Part shown: positions 9,093 through 17,581 of the stretch, one piece after another
How the letters are laid out: every line of letters starts with the position of its first letter
Position numbering within the stretch: the stretch's first letter is position 1
NCBI RefSeq assembly: GCF_019145355.1
Contig: NZ_JAHSTY010000001.1
Coordinates: forward strand, 1,488,001-1,552,000
Length of the DNA: 64,000 nucleotides
Direction of reading: 5' to 3'
Source of the DNA: Pseudomonas azadiae
GTDB taxonomy: Bacteria > Pseudomonadota > Gammaproteobacteria > Pseudomonadales > Pseudomonadaceae
Translations under genes and position numbers: made by a program
The notes under the pieces: model-generated
The model's input: only the letters and a program-made list of their open reading frames with translations
Database searches by the model: none
Told to the model about the DNA's origin: nothing

Positions 9093-10107
9093 GCGTCAAC
9101 GCTTGCAGCAACCGCACCCGGTATTCGCCGGGCGTGGTATCGAACCAGCGACGAAACGCGCGGAAGAAATTGCTCGGGTCGGCAAACCCCAACAGGTAGG
9201 CAATCTCCAGCAGGGTCATGCTGGGTTGCGCCAGGTACTGCTCGGCCAGTTCGCGGCGGGTGTCGTCGAGCAAGGCCTGGAAGCTGGTGCCTTCTTCCTG
9301 CAGACGCCGCTGCAGGGTGCGCTGGGACAGGTGCAACGTGCGGGCCACCACTTCACGCTTGGGCTCGCCCTGGGGCAACAGACGGCAGAGCACTTGTCGC
9401 GCCTTGTGGGTCACACGGCTTTCCGAGAAGCGAGCCAGGTACTCACCGGCAAATCGGTCATGCAGCAGCGCCATCGCCTCGTTCGCCGTGGGCAGCGGCG
9501 CGTCCATGTCGGCCCGTTCGAAAATCAGCGCGTCGTAGGGCCCGTTGAACTCCAGGGGCGCGTGGAAGGCTTGTTTGTAGGGCGACAGGTCCGTCGGTTG
9601 ATCGCCTTGCAGCACCACCTTGCGCGGCTGCAGCGTGCGGCCGGTCAGCCAGCCGCAGAGCGCCAGGGCACAGGCCAGCGAGGCTTCGGCGCTTTGCCTG
9701 GTGGGCGGCAGGTGGTCACCGTGTACCGTCAGGATCAACGCATAACCTTCGGGGACCAGTCTGAAACTCAAGTCGGCACTTTCGGCGATGATGCGCTGGT
9801 AGCGCACCAGGCGCATAAAGCCCTCGGCGAGGGTATTGCTGGACATCAGTGCATAGCCGGCCACATGAAACGATGCCGGGCGCACCACTTTGCCCATGTT
9901 CAGGCCGATCGCCGGGTTGCCCGAAAGCTCCACCGCCCGCTGCCACAGGCGGGTCATGGCGTCTTGCGGGAACCGCGCGTCGGGATCGTTGAGGGCGGCG
10001 TAGTCCAGGCCCAGTTGCTTGAACAAGGCGCGGCAATCCAGGCCGTCCATTTCCAATGCCTTGACTATTCCCATCGCCCAGCTGGCAGACGTTGTTCGTT
10101 CGCTCAT
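9049..10107 (-). CDS. AraC-family transcriptional regulator
   Basis: This 352-residue protein has an N-terminal sensor domain of the Arabinose_bd type found in OruR/PhbR-like regulators (about 20-210). A C-terminal AraC double helix-turn-helix follows (about 235-335), with the typical ending PSNFFRAFRRWFDTTPGEYR. The inducer and targets cannot be told. Its 3' end overlaps trkH convergently by 44 bases, and a DUF962 gene lies divergently upstream. About 20 residues after the AraC domain are unconserved in style. Confidence 0.85.
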   Translation of the reverse strand: MSERTTSASWAMGIVKALEMDGLDCRALFKQLGLDYAALNDPDARFPQDAMTRLWQRAVELSGNPAIGLNMGKVVRPASFHVAGYALMSSNTLAEGFMRLVRYQRIIAESADLSFRLVPEGYALILTVHGDHLPPTRQSAEASLACALALCGWLTGRTLQPRKVVLQGDQPTDLSPYKQAFHAPLEFNGPYDALIFERADMDAPLPTANEAMALLHDRFAGEYLARFSESRVTHKARQVLCRLLPQGEPKREVVARTLHLSQRTLQRRLQEEGTSFQALLDDTRRELAEQYLAQPSMTLLEIAYLLGFADPSNFFRAFRRWFDTTPGEYRVRLLQALTLSGAKTPECTAQRP

Positions 10108-10268
10108 GGCGTCTTCTTAAATAATGCAGGCTTAACGGCAGCCAGGAGGCCAAGGATATTAAAGTGGCATCTATTGTCACTGGCTGTTACCACTGATCAC
10201 TCTAGACTCAAATAAGCTCCTCGCTGGACATCTGTTCGAGCGGCATAATAATCAAAGGGCCTGCCAAC

Positions 10269-10580
10269 GTGGAAAACGTCAAGCAATTCAACAGCTTTGC
10301 CGAGTTTTACCCGTATTACCTGCGCGAGCACGGCAACAGCACCTGCCGGCGCCTGCACTTCATCGGCACCACGCTGGTGATCGGCATCTTGGCGTATGCC
10401 ATCGGCAGGGGTTCAGTGGCTTTACTGATTGCCGTGCCGATCGCCGGCTACAGCTTTGCCTGGATCGGCCACTTCTTCTTCGAAAAGAACCGCCCGGCGA
10501 CGTTCAAGCACCCGTTCTACAGCTTGCTGGGGGATTTTGTGATGTACCGCGACATGATTCTGGGCAAGGTGCCGTTCTAG
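10269..10580 (+). CDS. Mpo1-like DUF962 membrane protein
   Basis: This 103-residue protein carries the DUF962/Mpo1 pattern: FxEFYPYYLxEHxNxxCRRLHFIG at the start, two hydrophobic helices, then IGHFFFEKNRPATFKHPFYSLxGDF. Yeast Mpo1, in the same family, is an iron-dependent dioxygenase in phytosphingosine alpha-oxidation. The conserved histidines are kept here, but the bacterial substrate is unknown. The start is GTG at 10269, since no ATG fits the conserved beginning. It is divergent from the AraC regulator. Confidence 0.85.
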   Translation: MENVKQFNSFAEFYPYYLREHGNSTCRRLHFIGTTLVIGILAYAIGRGSVALLIAVPIAGYSFAWIGHFFFEKNRPATFKHPFYSLLGDFVMYRDMILGKVPF

Positions 10581-10693
10581 TCCTGGTCGATATAAAAGTC
10601 TATTTGTCATTTACAGTGCTGTATCCTGCCAAGGCTTTTTGAGAGCGCGCATTCACCTGCGATTGAAAACAGACCTTGCGAGGAGCGACCACG

Positions 10694-10822
10694 ATGCACG
10701 AGATACCTAATCTCCCCTTCCCAAGCCTGCACCCTACAGAGCAGCCAGCACCGCAGCAGGCCAGCGACATGCAGCCTGAGGCCAAAGAAGCAAAACCAGT
10801 CGACAGCGAAAGCCAGGACTGA
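10694..10822 (+). CDS. Small Pro/Gln/Glu-rich hypothetical protein (42 aa)
   Basis: An ATG at 10694 preceded by GAGGAGCGACCACG opens a 42-codon frame ending at TGA 10822. The product is polar and likely disordered (many P, E, Q and S) with no signal peptide. The good ribosome site is the main support. No function is recognised. Confidence 0.5.
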   Translation: MHEIPNLPFPSLHPTEQPAPQQASDMQPEAKEAKPVDSESQD

Positions 10823-10836
10823 CGCCGTACCAGACC

Positions 10837-10870
10837 GTGTGGAAAGCGCAGCTTTGAGCGCTTTCCACAC
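10837..10870 (+). other. Perfect 13-bp stem-loop between two small genes
   Basis: GTGTGGAAAGCGC pairs with GCGCTTTCCACAC across an 8-base loop. No T-run follows, so it is more likely an RNA stability or attenuation element than a simple terminator. Confidence 0.65.
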
Positions 10871-10896
10871 TGCCTGAATCATTCGAGACCCCTGCA

Positions 10897-11067
10897 ATGA
10901 CCGACACCCCGGATACCGCCGTACTCGACGCTGCCCTGCAGATGGTCGAGGTCTGGAACCGCTTAAGCGCGGACAAGCAAGCCGTGTTGCTCAAGCGCTT
11001 CGGTACCCAGGAAAACGCTCTGGCCGCCCTGGTCACCACCCAATTGCTGGCCCCTGCCAAGTCCTGA
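10897..11067 (+). CDS. Small hypothetical protein (56 aa)
   Basis: The frame from ATG 10897 to TGA 11067 encodes a 56-residue, mostly helical protein (VLDAALQMVEVWNRLSADKQ, then RFGTQENALAALVTTQLLA). It has no signal peptide, Cys or known motif. It follows the 13-bp stem-loop and precedes the MFS gene by 96 bases. Regular codon use and an amphipathic helix pattern suggest a real gene. The ribosome site (GAGACCCCTGCA) is mediocre. Confidence 0.55.
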   Translation: MTDTPDTAVLDAALQMVEVWNRLSADKQAVLLKRFGTQENALAALVTTQLLAPAKS

Positions 11068-11163
11068 CACCTGAGGTTTTGCGTTTTACCCGCCCTGCTC
11101 AGGCTAAAGCAGCGGTATCATTAGCAGCCTATCTTTACCTGCTGCGACAGTGGACCTCTCCCC

Positions 11164-12360
11164 ATGCCAGATACCCAGCGCCCCGTGGCGGTCACGCTGC
11201 AAGTTGTTTCCATCGTGCTGTTCACCTTTATCGGCTACCTGAATATCGGCATCCCCCTGGCCGTATTGCCAGGCTATGTCCACAGTGAGCTGGGCTTCGG
11301 CGCGGTGATTGCAGGCCTGGTGATCAGCGTGCAATACCTGGCCACCCTGCTGAGCCGCCCCTATGCCGGCAAGCTCATCGATACCCTGGGCAGCAAGCGC
11401 GCGGTGCTCATCGGTTTGGCGGGCTGCGGCCTGAGTGGCGTATTCATGCTGCTCGCGGCCTGGTTTTCCAGCCTGCCGGCCTTGAGCCTGACCAGCCTGC
11501 TGATCGGACGCCTGGTCCTGGGCAGCGCTGAAAGCCTGGTGGGTTCGGGTGCCATCGGCTGGGGCATCGGCCGGGTCGGTGCGCAAAATACGGCCAAGGT
11601 CATCTCCTGGAACGGCATCGCCAGCTACGGGGCCTTGGCGATCGGCGCCCCCTTGGGCGTGCTGATGGTGAGAAACTTCGGGCTGTGGAGCATGGGCGTC
11701 AGCATCATCCTGCTGGCAATCGTGGGCCTGTCGCTGGCCTGGAACAAGGTCGCCGCGCCGATCGTGGCCGGCGTGCGCCTGCCGTTCATGAATGTGCTGG
11801 GCCGGGTGTTGCCCCACGGCTGCGCGCTGGCCTTGGGCTCCATCGGCTTTGGCACCATCGCCACCTTTATCACCCTGTATTACACCACCCAGCACTGGGA
11901 CAATGCGGTGTGGGCGCTGAGCCTGTTCGGTGCCAGCTTTATCGGCGCGCGCCTGCTGTTTGGCAACCTGATCAACCGTATCGGCGGGTTTCGCGTGGCG
12001 ATTGCCTGCCTGTCGGTGGAAATCCTCGGGCTGCTGCTGTTGTGGCTGGCGCCGGATGCCAACTTGGCCCTGGCCGGCGCGGCGTTGAGCGGATTCGGAT
12101 TTTCCCTGGTGTTTCCGGCGCTGGGGGTGGAAGCGGTGAACTTGGTGCCCGCCTCCAGCCGCGGTTCTGCGGTGGGGGCTTACTCGCTGTTTATCGACCT
12201 GTCGCTGGGCATCACCGGCCCGCTCGCCGGTGCCGTGGCGGCAGGCTTCGGCTTTGCCTCGATCTTCCTGTTCGCCGCCCTCGCCGCCCTGTGCGGTTTG
12301 CTGCTGAGTGTGTACCTGTACCGCCAGGCGCCCAAGGCCCGCGAAGCACGCGACGCCTAG
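11164..12360 (+). CDS. MFS transporter of the YhhS family
   Basis: This 398-residue inner-membrane protein has about 12 transmembrane helices. The beginning ([20 protein letters not shown]) and the [17 protein letters not shown] loop closely resemble E. coli YhhS, a major-facilitator exporter. The substrate is unknown; YhhS-like proteins have been linked to efflux of small toxic compounds. Its stop codon (TAG) lies in a CTAG tetranucleotide shared with the stop of the convergent arfB. Confidence 0.88.
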   Translation: MPDTQRPVAVTLQVVSIVLFTFIGYLNIGIPLAVLPGYVHSELGFGAVIAGLVISVQYLATLLSRPYAGKLIDTLGSKRAVLIGLAGCGLSGVFMLLAAWFSSLPALSLTSLLIGRLVLGSAESLVGSGAIGWGIGRVGAQNTAKVISWNGIASYGALAIGAPLGVLMVRNFGLWSMGVSIILLAIVGLSLAWNKVAAPIVAGVRLPFMNVLGRVLPHGCALALGSIGFGTIATFITLYYTTQHWDNAVWALSLFGASFIGARLLFGNLINRIGGFRVAIACLSVEILGLLLLWLAPDANLALAGAALSGFGFSLVFPALGVEAVNLVPASSRGSAVGAYSLFIDLSLGITGPLAGAVAAGFGFASIFLFAALAALCGLLLSVYLYRQAPKAREARDA

Positions 12361-12770
12361 AAGTCGACCTTGCCGCGTCCGGCCTTGATGCTGCCACGCT
12401 TGGTCTTGGATTCGAGGCGACGCTTTTTCGAGCCCAGGGTCGGCTTGGTCGGACGGCGCTTCTTTTCCACCTTGGTCGCGCTGAGGATCAACTCCACCAG
12501 GCGCTCCAGTGCATCGGCGCGGTTCTGTTCCTGGGTCCGGTATTGCTGGGCCTTGAGCACCAGCACGCCTTCGCTGGTGATCCGGCTGTCACGCAGCGCC
12601 AGCAGCCGCTCCTTGTAGAAGTCCGGCAGCGATGACGCAGGAATGTCGAAACGCAGGTGCACCGCGCTCGACACCTTGTTGACGTTCTGCCCACCGGCGC
12701 CCTGGGCGCGAATGGCGGTCAGCTCGATCTCGGCGTCGGGCAGGTGCACGTTGTTGGAAATCACCAGCAT
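12357..12770 (-). CDS. arfB: Alternative ribosome-rescue factor ArfB (YaeJ)
   Basis: This 137-residue peptidyl-tRNA hydrolase rescues stalled ribosomes. The GGQ catalytic motif is at 26-28, within [21 protein letters not shown]. The C-terminal tail is strongly basic (many K and R from about residue 100), as needed to enter the mRNA channel of the ribosome. The open frame runs 43 codons further upstream, but that part is made of a REPIN arm, so the ATG at 12770, which gives the standard [11 protein letters not shown] start, is chosen. It ends convergently with the MFS gene in a shared CTAG. Confidence 0.94.
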   Translation of the reverse strand: MLVISNNVHLPDAEIELTAIRAQGAGGQNVNKVSSAVHLRFDIPASSLPDFYKERLLALRDSRITSEGVLVLKAQQYRTQEQNRADALERLVELILSATKVEKKRRPTKPTLGSKKRRLESKTKRGSIKAGRGKVDF

Positions 12771-12836
12771 GGAGAGCGTGGGCCTTGGCAGAGTGGGCGT
12801 TGAAGGATACGCGCCTTTAAGTCGAACGCGCTTCAA

Positions 12837-12928
12837 TTGTGGGAGCGGGCTTGCTCGCGAAAGCGGTGGTTCAGTCGACATCTTCGGTGACTGACACACC
12901 TATATCGCGAGCAAGCCCGCTCCCACAA
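12837..12928. repeat. REPIN, GGGCTTGCTCGCG type
   Basis: Inverted arms TTGTGGGAGCGGGCTTGCTC and complement, both continuing into GCGA, surround a variable centre. It lies between arfB and the permease gene and supplies the spurious N-terminal extension of arfB. Confidence 0.92.
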
Positions 12929-12949
12929 ATCAACGCGTGATGCGGGCTT

Positions 12950-14371
12950 TTACTTTGCAGCTAAAGTCGCAGCCGTCACCGGATTAAGCGCCTTGCGCTT
13001 GTTCTTGATCCAGTAACAAACCGCCATAAACGCCACCCACACCGGAATCGCATACACCGACACCTGAATCCCCGGAATCATCAGCATGATCACCAGGATA
13101 AACACCACAAACGCCAGGCACACGTAGTTGCCATACGGATACCAGAGTGCCTTGAACAACGGCACCTGGCCGATGCTGTTCATGTGTTGGCGGAACTTGA
13201 AGTGGGAAAAGCTGATCATCGCCCAGTTGATCACCAGCGTGGCCACTACCAGGGACATCAGCAATTCCAGCGCGTGTTGCGGGATCAGGTAGTTCATCAG
13301 CACGGCCACCAGGGTGACTGCCGCCGAGGCCAGGATGGCGCGCACCGGCACGCCGCGCTTGTCGATCTTCGCCAGGGCTTCGGGCGCATCGCCCTGTTCG
13401 GCCATGCCCAGCAGCATGCGGCTGTTGCAGTAGGTGCCGCTGTTGTACACCGACAGTGCCGCCGTGAGCACCACGAAGTTGAGGATATGCGCGGCGGTGT
13501 TGCTGCCCAGCATCGAGAACACCTGCACGAACGGGCTGCCGCTGTAGGCATCGCCGGAGGCGTTGAGGGTTGCCAGCAAACTGTCCCAGGGCGTCAGCGA
13601 CAACAGCACCACCAGCGCACCGATGTAGAAGATCAGGATGCGGTAGATCACCTGGTTGATCGCCTTCGGGATCACGGTGCGAGGCTGGTCGGCTTCGGCA
13701 GCTGTGAAGCCGAGCATTTCCAAGCCGCCAAAAGAGAACATGATGATCGCCATGGCCATCACCAGACCGCCGACGCCGTGGGGAAAGAAACCGCCGTGTT
13801 CCCACAGGTTGCTCACCGAAGCCTGTGGCCCGCCGCTGCCGCTGACCAGCATGTAGCTGCCCAGGGCGATCATGCCGACAATCGCCACCACCTTGATAAT
13901 GGCAAACCAGAACTCGGCTTCACCGAAGACTTTGACGTTGGCCAGGTTGATCAGGTTGATCAGCACGAAGAACGCCGCGGCAGAGACCCAGGTCGGGATT
14001 TCCGGCCACCAGTAGTGCACGTATTTGCCGACGGCCGTCAGCTCCGACATGCCGACGAGAATGTACAGGATCCAGCAGTTCCACCCCGACAGGAAGCCGG
14101 CGAAACCGCCCCAATACTTGTGGGCAAAGTGGCTGAAGGAGCCGGCGACCGGCTCTTCGACGATCATTTCGCCGAGCTGGCGCATGATCATGAAGGCGAT
14201 GAAGCCGCAGATGGCGTAGCCCAGGATCATCGATGGGCCGGCCGATTTGAGCACCCCGGCGGAGCCGAGGAACAGGCCGGTGCCGATGGCGCCACCGAGG
14301 GCGATCAACTGGATGTGTCGGTTTTTCAGGCCGCGTTTCAGCTCGCCTGAAGAGCAATGGGGTCCACTCAT
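12950..14371 (-). CDS. aroP: Amino acid permease of the AroP (APC) family
   Basis: This 473-residue inner-membrane proton symporter has 12 predicted membrane segments. The N-terminal consensus GLKNRHIQLIALGGAIGTGLFLG (about 13-35) and FSFGGLEMLGFTAAEAD identify the amino acid/polyamine/choline permease group closest to AroP/PheP (aromatic amino acids). Paralogues with other substrates differ little, so specificity is inferred. A long AT-richer intergenic region lies upstream and a REPIN downstream. Confidence 0.8.
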   Translation of the reverse strand: MSGPHCSSGELKRGLKNRHIQLIALGGAIGTGLFLGSAGVLKSAGPSMILGYAICGFIAFMIMRQLGEMIVEEPVAGSFSHFAHKYWGGFAGFLSGWNCWILYILVGMSELTAVGKYVHYWWPEIPTWVSAAAFFVLINLINLANVKVFGEAEFWFAIIKVVAIVGMIALGSYMLVSGSGGPQASVSNLWEHGGFFPHGVGGLVMAMAIIMFSFGGLEMLGFTAAEADQPRTVIPKAINQVIYRILIFYIGALVVLLSLTPWDSLLATLNASGDAYSGSPFVQVFSMLGSNTAAHILNFVVLTAALSVYNSGTYCNSRMLLGMAEQGDAPEALAKIDKRGVPVRAILASAAVTLVAVLMNYLIPQHALELLMSLVVATLVINWAMISFSHFKFRQHMNSIGQVPLFKALWYPYGNYVCLAFVVFILVIMLMIPGIQVSVYAIPVWVAFMAVCYWIKNKRKALNPVTAATLAAK

Positions 14372-15009
14372 GAAAAGGTCTCACGCAAGGTTTGAAGAGG
14401 TTGAATGCAGGTTGCTGCCTTGATTTACCGACTCAAGCAGCGCCGCTCAAACCCCAGCGCAGGCACCAGGAGTACAGCGTCTTTTTAACGGTCATGCGTC
14501 ACCTGTTTGTTTTTATCTGTGACGAAATCGAACCCGTCCGGCTTGTGGCCAGGCGGAGTGATCAGAGTGGGTAAACCCTGAGGTCTTGGCCTTTTGCGTG
14601 GTTACGCACGGCGGTCACAGTAAAACGCGGCGCATTGTACACCGCTCGACAGCTTGCGGCCGAGCCCGCACGGCGCCTGCGACGATCTGTCAGCAAATCC
14701 TTACGCGGCGCGATAGAGCCGTATTGTCGCCATCCACGCGTAAACTAATCGTTACAACACGGAAAATTAACGTTACAGCCGTGATCTGGATAAAAATTGA
14801 CGGTCGTCGATTCCCTTATCCACCCGCCGCACCAGTGCTCTGTTTTTAAACGAGAAAAAATAGAACTTGAAAAACAGAACAAAAAATCCAAATGAGACCG
14901 TGTCAATATAATTTTTGCATTTTGAAACACTCTCTTCTAGGTTCTTCCCACTTGCCTACGAAGCCCGTAGGCAAGCCGTTCTCAAACAACGTCCTCTAGG
15001 AGATACACC
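14372..15009. promoter_or_regulatory. 638-base AT-rich divergent intergenic region
   Basis: No gene is supported here. The right half (about 14740-14940) is much richer in A/T than its surroundings. It has TATAAT at 14907-14912 as a candidate -10 box for the downstream peptide operon, though no good -35 lies 16-18 bases before it. A 9-bp hairpin follows in the presumed leader. The left part should hold the aroP promoter. The base composition suggests binding of H-NS-like (MvaT) proteins, which is inference. Confidence 0.5.
14951..14975 (+). other. Leader hairpin upstream of the 45-aa peptide gene
   Basis: A perfect inverted repeat, CTTGCCTAC-(7 bases)-GTAGGCAAG, ends 34 bases before the ATG at 15010. 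It lies between the candidate -10 and the ribosome site, so it is probably in the untranslated mRNA leader. No T-run follows. Confidence 0.65.
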
Positions 15010-15147
15010 ATGCAAGCACTGGAAAACGACCTGGAAACCGAACTGCAACTCGACGATTGGTTTGAAGCGCCGACCCATGAGGCCGCCGTTGAAATGATGC
15101 AAGCCGACGCCGTTGTGCCGTTCGGCACCGCGATGTGGCCATTCTAA
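15010..15147 (+). CDS. 45-aa peptide, possible RiPP-like precursor
   Basis: The frame from ATG 15010 (ribosome site TAGGAG, 7 bases before) to TAA 15147 encodes 45 residues. All ten acidic residues lie within positions 1-33 (including LQLDDWFEAP at 12-21), giving a leader-like segment. Residues 34-45 (AVVPFGTAMWPF) are hydrophobic, uncharged and end in Trp-Pro-Phe. There is no signal peptide, GG cleavage site or Cys. A 9-bp hairpin separates it from an M29-like metallopeptidase gene, so the two look co-transcribed with extra expression of the peptide. I recognise no family. A precursor of a modified peptide is inference; a small protein partner of the enzyme is an alternative. Confidence 0.65.
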   Translation: MQALENDLETELQLDDWFEAPTHEAAVEMMQADAVVPFGTAMWPF

Positions 15148-15163
15148 AAACCGGCACGCATTC

Positions 15164-15189
15164 GGCAGGTGCTGTGCACGGCACCTGCC
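15164..15189 (+). other. Intercistronic 9-bp hairpin
   Basis: GGCAGGTGC-(8 bases)-GCACCTGCC lies 17 bases after the peptide stop and 32 bases before the next start. It lacks a T-run and could attenuate transcription or stabilise the upstream mRNA. Confidence 0.7.
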
Positions 15190-15220
15190 CCCTTACCCAA
15201 GGCACACAAGGAATTACGTC

Positions 15221-16180
15221 ATGGACAAGGCCCGCGCCGTCGAACACTTTCTCTACTACCTTGCGCACCACCCGGCCCTCAGCGGCCTGAACCGTCCCAC
15301 GGTGTTGCTGGGCCATACCGAGCGCTATGACGCCATCGCCCAGGCGATCACCCACAGCAGCGTCGCCCGATTCAATTTCCAGGTACAGCGCCTGGACCTG
15401 GCCGCCAGCGACACCCTGGCCCACGCCATCGAAGCCTGCGACCTGTACCTGTTTCTCTACGACTCCTCGACCTTGCCCAACCCACGCGCCGAAGGCCCGG
15501 ACTTTATCCGCGCCCTGCAAGGCGTGATGGCCGAGCACTGGAAAAAGTCCCTGCTGTTCAAGGATTACGGCGACTATTTCTACGACACCTTCAGCGTCGA
15601 ACCGCAGCGCATCGCCGACCTCAACGCCACGCTGATACGACGCATGTCCCAAGCCAATGTGCTGAGCTTTACCGACAAGCACGGGTCGCGGCTGGAAGCG
15701 CCGATGAGCAGCATCAAGAAGTGGACCAATATCAACGGCGTCGGCAACCATGACCTGGCGCCCGGCGAAATCGCGACCCACAGCGAAGCCATCAATGGCC
15801 AGGTGCGGTTTGTCGGCACCTTTTTGAGCACCATTCCGTTCGCGCGCAAATACGGCGTGCTGCAATCACCGCTGGAGCTGTGGATCGAGAACTCGACCGT
15901 CTGCAGCGTGGCCAGCGATGTGCCGGGGCTGGCGGATGATTTCAACAAGTACTTGAATGCCAACCCGTCCAACCGACGCGTGGAAGAATTGGGGATCGGC
16001 ACCAATGAAGGGGTGAAGGATTTGTATGCGCGCAATGCCGGGTTTGAGGAGCGCCATTGCGGATTGCATCTGGGTTTGGGTGGCGGGCAGAAAGGCAGCC
16101 ATCACCTGGACCTGATCTTTGCCAGTGGGGTGTTGGCGCTGGACGACAAGCCGGTGTTTGATGGGACTTTTGCGTTTTGA
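15221..16180 (+). CDS. M29-like aminopeptidase-fold protein
   Basis: The ATG at 15221 has AAGGA 7 bases upstream and gives 319 residues. The C-terminal part follows the pattern of M29 (aminopeptidase T/AmpS) enzymes: PGE at 181-183, VEELGIGTN at 254-262 and GLHLGLGGG at 281-289. GSHHLDLIF follows at 292-300, then a final DGTFAF. The likely metal ligands E183, E255 or E256, H283, H294/H295 and D297 are all retained, so a metal centre is plausible. The N-terminal 170 residues do not suggest a known domain to me. It is cytosolic, with no signal peptide. It follows the 45-aa peptide gene and may process or modify that peptide, which is inference. A REPIN lies downstream. Confidence 0.75.
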   Translation: MDKARAVEHFLYYLAHHPALSGLNRPTVLLGHTERYDAIAQAITHSSVARFNFQVQRLDLAASDTLAHAIEACDLYLFLYDSSTLPNPRAEGPDFIRALQGVMAEHWKKSLLFKDYGDYFYDTFSVEPQRIADLNATLIRRMSQANVLSFTDKHGSRLEAPMSSIKKWTNINGVGNHDLAPGEIATHSEAINGQVRFVGTFLSTIPFARKYGVLQSPLELWIENSTVCSVASDVPGLADDFNKYLNANPSNRRVEELGIGTNEGVKDLYARNAGFEERHCGLHLGLGGGQKGSHHLDLIFASGVLALDDKPVFDGTFAF

Positions 16181-16209
16181 CCACTGTGTTTAAACCATTG
16201 AAGATCCCC

Positions 16210-16298
16210 TGTGGGAGCGGGCTTGCTCGCGAAAGCGGTGTTTCAGACACAGATGCATGAGCTGATCCACCGCTTTCGCGAGCAAGCCCGCTCCCACA
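16210..16298. repeat. REPIN, GGGCTTGCTCGCG type
   Basis: Arms TGTGGGAGCGGGCTTGCTC and complement, continuing through GCGAAAGCGGTG, lie between the convergent M29-like gene and rluB. Confidence 0.92.
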
Positions 16299-16320
16299 TT
16301 TTTTACCGTATTTCAGATCA

Positions 16321-16353
16321 AAAAAAACGCCAACCCTGAGGTTGGCGTTTTTG
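16321..16353 (-). terminator. Rho-independent terminator, rluB side
   Basis: The hairpin AACGCCAACC-CTGA-GGTTGGCGTT is flanked by As on the left and Ts on the right, so it can stop transcription from both directions. Confidence 0.92.
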
Positions 16354-16369
16354 TGCAGTGCCTAAAGCC

Positions 16370-17581
16370 TCACTGCGGCTTCTTGCGACCAAACCCCGGA
16401 CGCTGACCGGAACCGGCCGGCGCGCCACGGCGCTTGCCCGACGGCTCGTCGGCGACCAGTTTCGGGCCAGGGCGCTTGTTCGCCGCCGGCTTGGCTGGGC
16501 GCTTGGTGCTGGCGCTGTCGGCGGGGCGATCCGCTTCGCCACGGTTGCTGCGACCACCCGTCGGGGCTGGACGCGGGGTGCGAGGAGCACGTTCGCCTTC
16601 CTGACGCGATGGCGCGGTAGGGCGGCGCTCGCCTTCGATCTGCGGCTCGCGGGAGATACGACCACCGGTTGCCGGTGCATTCAGCGCCGGGCGCACGGTG
16701 CGGGCAACACGTTCGGTGCGCGGCACCGGACGCGACGATTTACGCTGCATACGCTCAAGCTTGTCTTTGCTCTTGGCGTTCATCTGCGGCATCGCCACCG
16801 GCGCCAAGCCAACTTCGGCGCTGAGGATGTCGACTTCGTACTGGCTCATTTCGCGCCAGCGGCCCATCGGCAAATCGGAGTTCAGGAACACCGGACCGAA
16901 ACGCACGCGCTTCAAGCGGCTGACCACCAGGCCCTGGGACTCCCACAGGCGACGCACTTCACGGTTGCGACCTTCCATCACCACGCAGTGGTACCAGTGG
17001 TTGAAACCTTCGCCACCCGGGGCCTGCTTGATGTCGGTGAACTTGGCCGGGCCGTCTTCAAGGACGACACCGGCTTTCAAGCGCTCGATCATCTCGTCAT
17101 CGACTTCGCCACGCACACGCACGGCGTATTCGCGGTCCATCTCGTAGGACGGGTGCATCAGGCGGTTGGCCAGCTCACCGTCGGTGGTGAACATCAGCAA
17201 GCCCGTGGTGTTGATGTCGAGACGACCGATGTTGATCCAGCGGCCTTCTTTGGGCTTGGGCATCTTGTCGAACACGGTCGGACGGCCTTCCGGGTCGTCA
17301 CGGGTGCAGATCTCGCCATCGGGCTTGTTGTACATGATCACGCGGCGCACCGATTCGGCGGCCTCTTCACGCTTGATGACCTTGCCATCAATGGTGATTG
17401 CATCGTGCAGGTCGACGCGCTGGCCGAGGGTGGCCTCGACGCCGTTGACCTTGATGCGCTTCTGGGTGATCCAGGCTTCGACGTCGCGGCGCGAGCCCAC
17501 GCCGATACGCGCCAGCACCTTTTGCAGTTTTTCGCCTGCTGGGCCGATTTCCTGGCTGTCGTTCTGGTCTTTGTCGTTCAT
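16370..17581 (-). CDS. rluB: 23S rRNA pseudouridine synthase RluB
   Basis: This 403-residue enzyme makes pseudouridine 2605 in 23S rRNA. An S4 RNA-binding domain lies at about 18-65. The RsuA-family catalytic domain has the motif GRLDINTTGLL with catalytic D122, and EGRNREVRRLW is further on. The ATG at 17581 (GGAGG 8 bases before) is preferred to the GTG three codons upstream, which falls between that ribosome site and the ATG. From about residue 250 there is an extra tail of some 150 residues, rich in Arg, Pro, Lys and Gly, probably disordered and RNA-binding. It follows scpB in the same direction, separated by a REPIN. Confidence 0.95.
   Translation of the reverse strand: MNDKDQNDSQEIGPAGEKLQKVLARIGVGSRRDVEAWITQKRIKVNGVEATLGQRVDLHDAITIDGKVIKREEAAESVRRVIMYNKPDGEICTRDDPEGRPTVFDKMPKPKEGRWINIGRLDINTTGLLMFTTDGELANRLMHPSYEMDREYAVRVRGEVDDEMIERLKAGVVLEDGPAKFTDIKQAPGGEGFNHWYHCVVMEGRNREVRRLWESQGLVVSRLKRVRFGPVFLNSDLPMGRWREMSQYEVDILSAEVGLAPVAMPQMNAKSKDKLERMQRKSSRPVPRTERVARTVRPALNAPATGGRISREPQIEGERRPTAPSRQEGERAPRTPRPAPTGGRSNRGEADRPADSASTKRPAKPAANKRPGPKLVADEPSGKRRGAPAGSGQRPGFGRKKPQ

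Noticed and set aside
8953..10215. 420-codon plus-strand ORF across the AraC regulator
   Set aside because: It is antisense to a clear AraC protein and starts inside trkH; there is no domain pattern.
12771..12899. 43-codon N-terminal extension of arfB
   Set aside because: It is encoded by a REPIN arm and spacer, not by conserved ArfB sequence.
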